Shown here: piece after piece, positions 1 to 7,805 of the stretch | Numbering within the stretch: position 1 is the stretch's first letter | Layout: every line of letters starts with the position of its first letter | Assembly: GCA_902557585.1 (NCBI GenBank) | Contig: CACEBA010000005.1 | Location: 1 to 34,268, forward strand | Source: an uncultured Pelagibacteraceae bacterium | GTDB lineage: Bacteria > Pseudomonadota > Alphaproteobacteria > Pelagibacterales > Pelagibacteraceae | Direction of reading: 5' to 3' | DNA length: 34,268 nt | Position numbers and translations under genes: made by a program | Notes under the pieces: generated by a model | What the model saw: the letters and a program-made list of their open reading frames with translations, nothing else | The model's database searches: none | Told to the model about the DNA's origin: nothing

Positions 1-230
1 GTTTGTTCATAACTAAGAAAAACAACATCCTCAAAGTCTTTTTTAGCCTGATCTAATATTATTACTTGCTTAGCACATGTACTGCATGTTTTATTCCACG
101 AGTTAATAACAACTGTCTTCCCATTTATTTGTGCGTCTTTAAATACTTCATTAGTAAAAGTTGTACCTTTTCCAAATGACGCAGAGCTTAGACTAAAAAA
201 TAATAAGGTAATTATTATAATTTTTCTCAT
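1..230 (-). CDS. Exported thioredoxin-like protein (partial, N-terminal part)
   Basis: Reading from the ATG at 230 down to the window edge gives 76 residues with no stop, so the C-terminal part lies outside. Residues 1 to about 19 look like a signal peptide: a basic start (MRK), a run of I/L/F, then small residues before the cut. The segment VVINSWNKTCSTCAK (residues 40-54) has the strand-W-x-x-x-CxxC layout of the thioredoxin fold, with the redox pair at C49 and C52. A periplasmic thiol-disulfide role like TlpA/DsbE is therefore likely; the exact family cannot be fixed from a fragment. It is divergent from the ABC pair at 299, with a 68-base A+T-rich spacer that must hold both promoters. Confidence 0.75.
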   Translation of the reverse strand, partial: MRKIIIITLLFFSLSSASFGKGTTFTNEVFKDAQINGKTVVINSWNKTCSTCAKQVIILDQAKKDFEDVVFLSYEQ

Positions 231-298
231 TAATTTATTAATGCACAGTTTAATCTTATTGTAATTGAATAAAATGTCTCTATATATCCACAAATTAC

Positions 299-1234
299 AT
301 GTCAACTAATCTGATAACTATCAAAGATTTATCTAAAGTTTACGATAATGGGTTCCAAGCTTTAAAAAAAGTGAACCTCAATATTAAAAAAGGGGAAATC
401 ATAGCTCTTCTTGGGCCAAATGGTGCTGGCAAGACTACTTTGATAAGTATTATTTGCGGTATTGTTACTCCCTCATCAGGAAAGGTTACTGTTGATGATT
501 TTGATATCATTGATGATTATAGAGAGACTCGTTCAAGAATAGGTTTGGTTCCTCAAGAGTTAACACTCGAACTATTTGAAACTGTTTTTAATAACGTTTC
601 ATATTCAAGAGGGTTAAATGGAAAAAAACCTAATCCAAAACATATTGAAAAAATTTTAAAAGATTTAAGCATGTGGGATAAAAAAGATTTAAGATTAAGA
701 CAATTATCTGGTGGTATGAAACGAAGAGTCTTAATAGCTAAAGCATTATCTCATGAGCCTTCAATATTATTTTTAGATGAACCAACCGCAGGTGTTGATG
801 TTGAGCTTAGAAGAGACATGTGGAAGGTAGTTGAAGATTTGAGAAAGACTGGAGTTACCATTATTCTAACAACTCACTATATTGAAGAAGCAGAGGCAAT
901 AGCAGAAAGAGTGGCAGTAATTAATCAGGGAGAAATAATTGTCATTGATGAAACAAAAGAACTATTAAAAAAAATGGGTCACAAAAAGTTAACAATAAAT
1001 CTTCAAAATGAGTTAAACCAAATTCCTTTAACTTTAAGCAAGTATAATTTAGAAATAGGAATTGATAAACAATCTATAAATTATACTTATAATGTTAATG
1101 CAGAAAGTACAGGCATAACTAACTTACTTAAAGATTTGAAAGAAGCAGGTTTAAAACTTCAAGATTTAAAAACTGAACAAACCACACTAGAGAAAATTTT
1201 TGTTACATTAGTTAAGGAGAATAATGAAATTTAA
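299..1234 (+). CDS. ABC transporter ATP-binding protein (YadG/NodI-like)
   Basis: This is the 311-residue ATPase subunit of an ABC-2 type exporter on the cytoplasmic face of the inner membrane. Visible motifs are Walker A GPNGAGKT (39-46), the signature LSGGMKRR, Walker [13 protein letters not shown], and the H-loop TTHY. A C-terminal extension of about 90 residues follows the nucleotide-binding domain, as is common in this exporter class. The reading frame overlaps the permease gene by 11 bases, so the two are co-translated. The substrate cannot be read from the sequence; relatives serve in polysaccharide, lipid or drug export. No Shine-Dalgarno sequence precedes the ATG. Confidence 0.93.
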   Translation: MSTNLITIKDLSKVYDNGFQALKKVNLNIKKGEIIALLGPNGAGKTTLISIICGIVTPSSGKVTVDDFDIIDDYRETRSRIGLVPQELTLELFETVFNNVSYSRGLNGKKPNPKHIEKILKDLSMWDKKDLRLRQLSGGMKRRVLIAKALSHEPSILFLDEPTAGVDVELRRDMWKVVEDLRKTGVTIILTTHYIEEAEAIAERVAVINQGEIIVIDETKELLKKMGHKKLTINLQNELNQIPLTLSKYNLEIGIDKQSINYTYNVNAESTGITNLLKDLKEAGLKLQDLKTEQTTLEKIFVTLVKENNEI

Positions 1235-1991
1235 TTATTATGCATTTAGGGCAATGTATTTTCATGAGATGGACCGTTTCAAAAGAACATTAATGCAATC
1301 ACTTTTTTCACCAGTACTTTCAACCTCTTTATACTTTATTGTTTTTGGATCGGTAATAGGTGGATATGTAGAAAAAATTGATGGTATCAGCTATGGATCT
1401 TTTATTGTTCCAGGCTTATTAATGTTAACATTGTTGACACAATCTATAAGTAACACTTCATTTGGAATATTTTTTCCAAAATTTAATGGTACGATGTATG
1501 AAATTCTTGCAGCTCCAATTTCTACATTTGAAATAGTGTTAGCATTTGTGGGAGCGGGCGCAACTAAAACTCTAATAGTAGGGGTTGTAATTTTTATAAC
1601 CTCAACTTTTTTTGTAGAGGTTTCAGTTATGTACCCATTCCTAATGATTTTTTTGTTAGTGCTTGTTGCTTTTACTTTTGCTTTATTTGGCTTTTTAATT
1701 GGTTTAATGAGTACTAATTTCGAACAAATGTCGATTGTGCCAACACTTGTAATTACACCCATGGTTTTTTTAGGTGGTAGTTTATATTCATTAGATATGC
1801 TGCCTGAAATCTGGCAGACAGTTACTTATTTTAATCCAGTAGTATATTTAATTAATGGTTTAAGATTTGCATTTTATGGAGTCTCAGATTTTAATATTTG
1901 GATCAGCATTACATCAATGGTGGTATTTCTAATAATTTGTGTAACCGCTGTTTCAGTATTACTTAAAAAAGGATATAAGATTAAATCTTAA
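1224..1991 (+). CDS. ABC-2 type transporter permease (YadH-like)
   Basis: This 255-residue protein has about six hydrophobic segments, and the ABC-2 membrane-domain pattern is recognisable. It starts with [31 protein letters not shown], here split as [14 protein letters not shown] and then [15 protein letters not shown], and later has [15 protein letters not shown] before the last helices. It pairs with the ATPase encoded just upstream, overlapping it by 11 bases, to form an exporter. Its stop codon overlaps that of the convergent DmdA-like gene in the four bases TTAA (1988-1991). This leaves no room for a dedicated terminator between them. Confidence 0.92.
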   Translation: MKFNYYAFRAMYFHEMDRFKRTLMQSLFSPVLSTSLYFIVFGSVIGGYVEKIDGISYGSFIVPGLLMLTLLTQSISNTSFGIFFPKFNGTMYEILAAPISTFEIVLAFVGAGATKTLIVGVVIFITSTFFVEVSVMYPFLMIFLLVLVAFTFALFGFLIGLMSTNFEQMSIVPTLVITPMVFLGGSLYSLDMLPEIWQTVTYFNPVVYLINGLRFAFYGVSDFNIWISITSMVVFLIICVTAVSVLLKKGYKIKS

Positions 1992-3127
1992 TTACTTGCA
2001 ATTTTCTTTTTTGGATCATAAAACGGTTTTTCTACAACTATAGCTTTAAATTTACCATCGTTTGTCTCAACTTCTAGGTTGTTTCCAATTTCTGAGTTTT
2101 CAATATTTACCATTGCAAGTGCAATATTTTTTTTTAATCTTGGCGAATATACAGCAGATGTTACTTTGCCAATTATATTATTATCTTTTTTAATAGACCA
2201 AAACGTTGTATTTGGGCCTGACAATGGCTTACATATAATCTCTAATCCAACTTGTTTTCTTTTAATTCCTTCAGCTCTGATTTTTTTTAAAGCAGTTTTA
2301 CCGATAAATTCAATATCATTATCTAATGATACTAAACGATCGAAACCTAATTCGAATGGATTTGTATTGATATCTGCATCAGCATGATAAGAAAGCATTC
2401 CACCTTCTATTCTTCTTATTGAAGATGTGTGTCCAGGCTTAATACCAAAATCTTTTCCAGCTATCATTATTTTTTCATACAAATCATTACCTTTTGACCC
2501 ATCTCTTAAAAATAATTCATAACCAAATTCGCTTGACCAACCTGTTCTTGAAACCACCAAAGGTATTCCATCTAAATCACACTCTTTAAACCAATAATAT
2601 TTTAGATCTTTAATTTTTTCTCCAAATAGCTTTACCATTATTTGTTTAGATGTAGGTCCTTGTAGCTGTAATGGTGAAACATCAGGCTCTGATATATTGA
2701 CATTTAAACCTGAATTTACAGAAACACCCTGAGCCCACAATAATACATCACTATCTGCAAGCGAAAGCCAAAAATGGTTTTCACCTAATCTTAATAAAAC
2801 AGGATCATTTAATATTCCACCTTCACTATTAGTGATCAATACATATTTGCATTGACCAATCGCAATATTTGAAAGATCTCTAGGAGTTAATAATTGCGTG
2901 AATTTATAAGCATCTGGTCCAGTAATTTCCACTTGTCTTTCGACAGCAACATCACAAAGTATAGATTTTTCTATTAAGTTCCAAAAATTTTGTTCAGGAT
3001 CACCAAAATCTCTTGGAATATACATGTGATTATAGACCGAAAAACCAGTTGCACCCCATTTTACTGTTGATTCAAAATAAGGAGATTTTCTAATTTGCGT
3101 GCCAAATCCAAAGTTTTTAATAGTCAT
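1988..3127 (-). CDS. GcvT/DmdA-family aminomethyltransferase, DMSP demethylase-like
   Basis: This 379-residue protein belongs to the glycine-cleavage T-protein superfamily, whose members move one-carbon units to tetrahydrofolate. Several stretches resemble the dimethylsulfoniopropionate demethylase DmdA of SAR11 as I remember it: VYNHM near residue 31, AERQVEI-type AVERQVEITG (61-70), the acidic GGILNDPV (D108), LSLADSD (121-127), GYELF, and NPFELGFD. DmdA transfers a methyl group from DMSP to tetrahydrofolate. Parts outside these stretches differ clearly from the canonical SAR11 protein, so it may be a paralogue with another methylated substrate. It lies 102 bases downstream of aceA on the same strand and converges on the ABC pair. 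Family assignment is solid; the substrate is uncertain. Confidence 0.72.
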   Translation of the reverse strand: MTIKNFGFGTQIRKSPYFESTVKWGATGFSVYNHMYIPRDFGDPEQNFWNLIEKSILCDVAVERQVEITGPDAYKFTQLLTPRDLSNIAIGQCKYVLITNSEGGILNDPVLLRLGENHFWLSLADSDVLLWAQGVSVNSGLNVNISEPDVSPLQLQGPTSKQIMVKLFGEKIKDLKYYWFKECDLDGIPLVVSRTGWSSEFGYELFLRDGSKGNDLYEKIMIAGKDFGIKPGHTSSIRRIEGGMLSYHADADINTNPFELGFDRLVSLDNDIEFIGKTALKKIRAEGIKRKQVGLEIICKPLSGPNTTFWSIKKDNNIIGKVTSAVYSPRLKKNIALAMVNIENSEIGNNLEVETNDGKFKAIVVEKPFYDPKKKIASN

Positions 3128-3178
3128 TTCTAAAAATGCTTAACAGATGGAGTAAATTTTGCAAAGAAATATAGAGAA

Positions 3179-3204
3179 TTTATAGCCCATTTGAGGGCTA
3201 TAAA
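3179..3204. repeat. Perfect inverted repeat between aceA and the DmdA-like gene
   Basis: A 10-base arm TTTATAGCCC (3179-3188) is matched exactly by GGGCTATAAA (3195-3204) around the 6-base loop ATTTGA. On the minus strand, the direction of aceA transcription, the hairpin comes 26 bases after the aceA stop. It is preceded, not followed, by a T run, so it is not a textbook intrinsic terminator. It may protect the aceA mRNA 3' end or act as a weak terminator. Confidence 0.6.
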
Positions 3205-3229
3205 AAAATGAGAGGTTGTATTTAATTTT

Positions 3230-4504
3230 TTAGAATTGCTCTGACTCGGTTGAACCATCCATTGCAGTAGTTGAACTTTGTCCACTACTTATAGTATTTG
3301 AAACAGCATCAAAATAAGATGTTCCAACTTCACGTTGATGTTTTACGCTGGTGTAGCCATCTTTTTCTCTAGCAAATTCTTGTTGTTGAATTTTAGAATA
3401 TGCAGTCATACCTTCTTTTTTATATTTCTCTGCAAGTTCAAAAATAGCAATATTTTGAGTATGAAATCCTGCTAAAGTAATAAACTGAAATTTATAACCC
3501 ATGTTAGCAATTTCTTTTTGAAAAGAAGCTATCTCATCATCACTTAAATGTTTTTTCCAATTAAATGATGGAGAACAATTATAAGCTAAGAGCTTTCCAG
3601 GATATTTTTCATGAATTGCATCCGCAAATTTTTTTGCTTCTGCTAAATTTGGAGTAGCGGTTTCACACCAAATTAAATCAGCATATGGTGCATACGCAAG
3701 TCCTCTTGAAATTGCTTGCTCTATACCATCTTTAACATAAAAGAAACCTTCAGGAGATCTTTCACCTGTTAAAAACGGTTTGTCATTTTCATCAAAATCA
3801 TTTGTAATTAATTTTGCTGCATTTGCGTCTGTTCTCGCCAGTATAATTAAAGGTACTTTAGCAATGTCTGCTGCTAGTCTTGCTGCTTTTAAATTTTTAA
3901 TCATAGTTCCAGTTGGCACTAAAACTTTTCCACCCATATGACCACATTTTTTTTCACTAGCCAATTGATCTTCGAAATGAACTCCTGCTGCACCAGATCT
4001 TATAAATTTTTTAGTTAATTCAAAAACATTTAATGGTCCACCAAAGCCAGCTTCACCATCAGCTATGATTGGAAGCATATAGTCAATTCTATCTTTTGTC
4101 TGTATATCTCCATCTTGTAATTCCATATGCTGAATTTGATCCGCTCTTACTAGAGAGTTATTCATTGACTCAACTAATTTTGGAGCACTATCATAAGGAT
4201 AAAGTGATTGATCAGGATACATTTCACCAGCAGTGTTTGCATCTGCAGCTACTTGCCATCCACTAAGATAAATTGCTTTTAAACCAGCTTTCGCATGTTG
4301 TACAGCTTGGTTACCAGATAAAGAACCTAGTGTATTAACATATGGTTCTGTGTTTAATAATTTCCATAGTTTTTGAGATTGCATTTTGCATAATGAATAT
4401 TCTATTTTAATTGAACCTCTTAGCCTTTCTACCTCATCTTCCGTATAATCTCTTTTAATGCCTGCAAATCTTTTTAGGTCGTATGAAATATTTTCAGCAC
4501 TCAT
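3230..4504 (-). CDS. aceA: Isocitrate lyase
   Basis: Isocitrate lyase splits isocitrate into glyoxylate and succinate, the first step of the glyoxylate shunt in the cytoplasm. The 424-residue length is typical. The catalytic loop KKCGHMGGK is at 185-193 with the active-site Cys187. Also present are the conserved [10 protein letters not shown] (81-90), the metal-site region [10 protein letters not shown] (147-156), FEDQ, and the C-terminal TLAGFHTQN. The start ATG (4504) follows the sequence AAGGATTTAAGTAATGA on the minus strand, giving a plausible AAGGA ribosome site. The gene lies downstream of a small ORF (4558-4719) and opposite a RamB/ScfR-like regulator, which points to control by acetate or short-chain acyl-CoA supply. 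Confidence 0.97.
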   Translation of the reverse strand: MSAENISYDLKRFAGIKRDYTEDEVERLRGSIKIEYSLCKMQSQKLWKLLNTEPYVNTLGSLSGNQAVQHAKAGLKAIYLSGWQVAADANTAGEMYPDQSLYPYDSAPKLVESMNNSLVRADQIQHMELQDGDIQTKDRIDYMLPIIADGEAGFGGPLNVFELTKKFIRSGAAGVHFEDQLASEKKCGHMGGKVLVPTGTMIKNLKAARLAADIAKVPLIILARTDANAAKLITNDFDENDKPFLTGERSPEGFFYVKDGIEQAISRGLAYAPYADLIWCETATPNLAEAKKFADAIHEKYPGKLLAYNCSPSFNWKKHLSDDEIASFQKEIANMGYKFQFITLAGFHTQNIAIFELAEKYKKEGMTAYSKIQQQEFAREKDGYTSVKHQREVGTSYFDAVSNTISSGQSSTTAMDGSTESEQF

Positions 4505-4557
4505 TACTTAAATCCTTTGATTTTATTTTATAAAAATTGAATAGAGAGGGGGGAGAA

Positions 4558-4719
4558 CTAGTTATTATCGTTTGAAGTTTCGATAAGATCGTTCATTCCA
4601 CTCGAACCCCAATCACAATGATCATCTCTCATATAGATACCTCTACTATTATGATGATCTAAATCTTCTTTTCTTATGATTTGAGCTTCATTTTCTGTGT
4701 TTTTTAATTTTTTATTCAT
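4558..4719 (-). CDS. Small unknown ORF upstream of aceA (53 aa)
   Basis: The open frame extends back to 4755, but that longer start lies inside the TTTACAA operator region. The ATG at 4719 is the more reasonable start and gives 53 residues. The protein is hydrophilic, with a lysine-rich start and an acidic, His/Asp/Gly-rich second half around MRDDHCDWGSSGMND. There is no signal peptide or membrane segment, and I do not recognise it. It ends 53 bases before aceA on the same strand, so it should share the aceA transcript. There is no Shine-Dalgarno sequence, and the ATG sits just after A+T-rich promoter-like DNA, so a leaderless mRNA is possible. It could be a real small protein or a translated leader. 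Confidence 0.5.
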   Translation of the reverse strand: MNKKLKNTENEAQIIRKEDLDHHNSRGIYMRDDHCDWGSSGMNDLIETSNDNN

Positions 4720-4732
4720 ATAGTATGTATAA

Positions 4733-4821
4733 TTTACAAGATTTACAAATTCCACAAAAAACGTTAAAAAGCTTGTAAATCAATAAAAAAAATTGTAAAT
4801 ATAAATTTACAAAATTTACAA
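4733..4821. promoter_or_regulatory. Operator array of six TTTACAA/TTGTAAA heptamers
   Basis: The divergent spacer holds TTTACAA at 4733, 4742, 4806 and 4815 and its complement TTGTAAA at 4773 and 4793. The two direct pairs each repeat every 9 bases. The copies at 4793-4812 form a perfect palindrome, 8-base arms around ATAA. The motif resembles the TTTGCAAA core bound by RamB of actinobacteria, which fits the RamB/ScfR-like regulator encoded alongside. The array covers both divergent start regions and probably controls aceA and the regulator itself. Confidence 0.72.
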
Positions 4822-4830
4822 ATAGAAAAT

Positions 4831-6264
4831 ATGAGTCAATTAGATCTAAAAATAGGACCAAAAATAAAGGCTTTTAGAAGACAGTTAGGATTACAAGCAA
4901 ATAAATTGGCTGAGGAATTAGGAATCTCACCAAGTTATTTAAACTTGATAGAGAGTGGAAAAAGAAAAATTGATGGAGATTTACTTTTGAATGTATGCGA
5001 AAAACTGAATATTGAGCTTTCTGATTTAACTTCAAAGACGGATATAAATTTACAAAATACAATATCGGAAATTTTAGACGACAATCTTTTTGAGGATTTA
5101 GACATACTGGGTCCCGAAGTAAAAGATCTTGTTAGTACAAATCCAAAGATTGGTAAAGCGATAGTAAGACTTGGCGACATTTTAAAAAAAAAAGATCATG
5201 AATTAATTAATAAAATTGAAAAAATTTCAGGAAAAATAGTTGATAATAGAAAAAATTCTTTTCCAGGAGAAGTAATTTCTGATTTTCTTCAAGAAAATAA
5301 TAATTATTTTCCAAAATTAGAGGAATTTGCAAATAAAGTTTTCGATAAAATTCAAAAAAATAATCGAACGAGATATATTGCACTTTGTGAATATTTGAAT
5401 TCAGCATATTCTATTAAAGTTAAAGATGTAATACCTGATGAAAATAAACCGTTTTCTAAAATATTTTCTAAAAATAAGAAAGAACTTCTATTAAGTGATT
5501 ATAGTTCTCTTGAAACTAAAAAACTTCATGCTGCTGCTCAAATTGCACAAGAGGGAGCAAATAAAGAGATTGAAAATTATTTATCTAAATTTAGTTTTCC
5601 ATCAGAGGAGTCAAAAAAGTTATCAAAGGTTGCTTTGTTAAATTATTGCGGCGCAGCAATTTTAATGCCTTATAGACTTTTTCACTCAGAGTGTAAAAAA
5701 TTAAAATATGATTTAGAATTATTACAAAATACATTTGCTACATCATTTGAGCAGGTTGCTCATAGAGTTACATGCTTACAAGACCCAAAACTTCTGGGTA
5801 TACCTTTTCATTTTTTAAGAGTTGATATGGCAGGAAATATTTCAAAAAGATTTTCTTTATCTGGTATTGATATACCAAGATATGGTGGAGCATGTCCTAG
5901 ATGGAATGTTTATTCTGCATTTACTAGACCAGGAGTTATTCAAGCTGCAGTAAGCAAAATGACCAATGGAGAAAAATATGTTTGTATTGCTAGAACAGTA
6001 GAAAAAGGAATAGGTAGGTTTGGTCAGGCTAAAAGTGTTTTATCTATAGGGCTAGGATGTGAGGCTAAATATGCAAAAGATTTTGTTTACACAGAAAATA
6101 TAAATATCAACGATAAATCAACAGAAATACCAATCGGCGTATCTTGTAGAACTTGCGACAGATTAGATTGTTCACAAAGAGCATTTCCACCTTTACATAA
6201 AAAATTTGATGTAGATTTAAACACAAGAGGTGTTTCAGTTTATGTTAGTGATAATAATTCATAA
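4831..6264 (+). CDS. RamB/ScfR-type XRE transcriptional regulator of short-chain acyl metabolism
   Basis: This 477-residue DNA-binding protein has three parts. Residues about 8-62 form an XRE helix-turn-helix, with ELGISPSYLNLIESGKRKI as its core. A middle region corresponds to the IrrE/ImmA-like (M78) peptidase domain; the usual HExxH is absent and its place appears taken by LHAAAQIAQ, so no protease activity is expected. The C-terminal DUF2083/ScfR-like domain has FLRVDMAGNISKR and ends with a cysteine cluster CRTCDRLDCSQRAFPPL. RamB proteins control icl and acetate genes; the position opposite aceA across a heptamer array matches that role. There is no Shine-Dalgarno site, and the start is only 10 bases after the last heptamer, which suggests autoregulation. 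Confidence 0.9.
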   Translation: MSQLDLKIGPKIKAFRRQLGLQANKLAEELGISPSYLNLIESGKRKIDGDLLLNVCEKLNIELSDLTSKTDINLQNTISEILDDNLFEDLDILGPEVKDLVSTNPKIGKAIVRLGDILKKKDHELINKIEKISGKIVDNRKNSFPGEVISDFLQENNNYFPKLEEFANKVFDKIQKNNRTRYIALCEYLNSAYSIKVKDVIPDENKPFSKIFSKNKKELLLSDYSSLETKKLHAAAQIAQEGANKEIENYLSKFSFPSEESKKLSKVALLNYCGAAILMPYRLFHSECKKLKYDLELLQNTFATSFEQVAHRVTCLQDPKLLGIPFHFLRVDMAGNISKRFSLSGIDIPRYGGACPRWNVYSAFTRPGVIQAAVSKMTNGEKYVCIARTVEKGIGRFGQAKSVLSIGLGCEAKYAKDFVYTENININDKSTEIPIGVSCRTCDRLDCSQRAFPPLHKKFDVDLNTRGVSVYVSDNNS

Positions 6265-6267
6265 AAA

Positions 6268-6432
6268 ATGTTAAAATTTATAATTCCAGCTATTGTTATT
6301 TTTTTTATTGTTTTATTTTGGGAAAAAATCACTGAATTTGTTGAAAAAAAATTAAATATTAAACTTAATTATGTTGTTATTAGCTCTGTAATATTGATTA
6401 TTGCAGCTATTCTTTTGCTCTTAAATTTTTAG
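6268..6432 (+). CDS. Two-helix membrane microprotein (54 aa)
   Basis: An ATG 4 bases after the regulator stop opens a 54-codon frame that ends 13 bases before the TauE/SafE gene. Residues about 3-18 and 36-53 are strongly hydrophobic. They are joined by a charged loop with WEKITEFVEKKLNIK, so a two-helix hairpin in the inner membrane is predicted. The tight packing between two clear genes on the same strand supports a real gene. I do not recognise a family. Confidence 0.6.
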   Translation: MLKFIIPAIVIFFIVLFWEKITEFVEKKLNIKLNYVVISSVILIIAAILLLLNF

Positions 6433-6445
6433 TCCAATCAAACAC

Positions 6446-7192
6446 ATGGAAATAAATATCTTATTTTTTTTTACTGTAGTGCCTGCAATTATTTTGTTTG
6501 GTATTGCCAAGTCTGGACTTGGTGGATCAATAGCACTAATTTCAATCCCTTTAATGACAATTGCAATGCCTCTAACAAATGCGTTAGGAATTATTTTACC
6601 TATATTGATATTTTCTGATTTTATTGCAACTTATAAATATAGAAAAGAATATGATTTTGAAACTTTGAAATTAATGGTTCCATTTGCTGCAATTGGAATT
6701 TTTATAGGCTCATTAACTTTTACATTTTTTTCAGAAGAATTATTAAAATTTATTATCGGTTTAATGGGATTTCTATTCGCAGGTCATTATTTTTTCTTTA
6801 AAAAAAATAAAGAAGCTAAATCTGATAAAAATTTTTTAAAAGGAGGAGTTTGTTCAACTATTGCAGGATTTACGAGTTTTTGTGTCCATGCTGGGGGTAC
6901 TCCTACAAGTTTATATTTGCTTCCTTTAAGAATGAAAAAAGAAATTTATGTAGGAACAAGAATAATTTTTTTTACATGCTTAAATTTATTTAAACTTCCT
7001 CTATATATTAATTTATCAATGACAAATTTTGAAACATTTAAACAATCTTTAATATTATTTCCAGTAGCGTTGCTGGGTATATTAATTGGATATAAACTTC
7101 TTAAAATAATTGAGGAAAAATTATTTTATAATATTTTGTATACCTTAATTTTTATTACTAGTACTAAGCTTTTATATGATTATTTGATTTGA
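6446..7192 (+). CDS. TauE/SafE-family membrane permease
   Basis: This 248-residue, highly hydrophobic protein has about seven or eight membrane segments. The first TauE/SafE repeat shows FGIAKSGLGGSIALISIPLM near residues 18-37, and the second starts at GGVCSTIAGFTSFCVHAGGTP. Characterised family members export sulfite or sulfoacetate, or take up sulfur-containing anions; the substrate here is unknown. It follows the regulator and microprotein with little spacing and precedes the SOUL gene, all on the plus strand, so it may be in one transcript. A second, separate TauE/SafE gene lies at the end of the window. Confidence 0.9.
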   Translation: MEINILFFFTVVPAIILFGIAKSGLGGSIALISIPLMTIAMPLTNALGIILPILIFSDFIATYKYRKEYDFETLKLMVPFAAIGIFIGSLTFTFFSEELLKFIIGLMGFLFAGHYFFFKKNKEAKSDKNFLKGGVCSTIAGFTSFCVHAGGTPTSLYLLPLRMKKEIYVGTRIIFFTCLNLFKLPLYINLSMTNFETFKQSLILFPVALLGILIGYKLLKIIEEKLFYNILYTLIFITSTKLLYDYLI

Positions 7193-7221
7193 TTGTAAGT
7201 AGGTATTAAATTTTGAAGAAT

Positions 7222-7791
7222 ATGGTAATAAAAAAAATATTAATATTTCTATTATGTGCTTTGTTAATTTTAAACTATTCTAAAGTTATGGCTAATGAAG
7301 AAGTAAAGTATGAAGTGGTTAATAAAAATGAAATTTATGAAATTAGAAAGTATTCTGATCGTTTAGTTGTTGAGACTTCCAGAGCTGGATCAGATAGTAA
7401 TTTTAGAAAATTATTTAATTACATTTCTGGAAAAAACGACACACAAGAAAAGATAGCAATGACCACTCCTGTTACTCAAGTAGAAAAAAATGGCAATATG
7501 ACAATGCAGTTTTATTTACCTTCAAAGTTTAATTCAGATAATGCACCTAATCCAAGTAGAGAAGATGTAAGGATAGTAAATATTGAAGGAGGATATTATG
7601 CTGTACTTAGATATTCTGGCAGAGCTTCTGATGGAAATTTTATAAAACATAAAGAAATTTTAGAAAAAGAGTTAAATAAAAATAAAATTATAATTTTAAG
7701 CCCACCAATTAGAGCTACATATGATAGTCCTTTTACTCTTCCGATGAATAGAAGGAACGAGGCAATGTATAAAGTGGAGTTTAATTCATGA
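7222..7791 (+). CDS. SOUL-family heme-binding-like exported protein
   Basis: I chose the ATG at 7222; an in-frame TTG at 7213 would add three residues. The product has 189 residues. A lipid-facing signal peptide (about 1-24, KKILIFLLCALLILNYSKVMA then NEE) directs export. The rest matches the SOUL fold: VKYEVVNKNEIYEIRKY, then the hallmark KIAMTTPVTQ, and YYAVLRYSGRASD toward the C-terminus. SOUL proteins bind heme or tetrapyrroles in some cases, but bacterial members are mostly uncharacterised. It converges with the large ABC permease 14 bases downstream. Confidence 0.88.
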   Translation: MVIKKILIFLLCALLILNYSKVMANEEVKYEVVNKNEIYEIRKYSDRLVVETSRAGSDSNFRKLFNYISGKNDTQEKIAMTTPVTQVEKNGNMTMQFYLPSKFNSDNAPNPSREDVRIVNIEGGYYAVLRYSGRASDGNFIKHKEILEKELNKNKIIILSPPIRATYDSPFTLPMNRRNEAMYKVEFNS

Positions 7792-7805
7792 AGTCAAAAT
7801 TTTAA

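Noticed and set aside
1391..1762. 123-codon minus-strand frame inside the ABC-2 permease gene
   Set aside because: The plus-strand permease is clearly coding here and the antisense protein has no recognisable features.
4720..4755. Upstream 12 codons of the small ORF before aceA
   Set aside because: They lie within the TTTACAA operator repeats, so the internal ATG at 4719 is preferred.
5049..5055. A further TTTACAA inside the regulator gene
   Set aside because: A single copy in A+T-rich coding sequence, without a partner at the 9-base step, is expected by chance.
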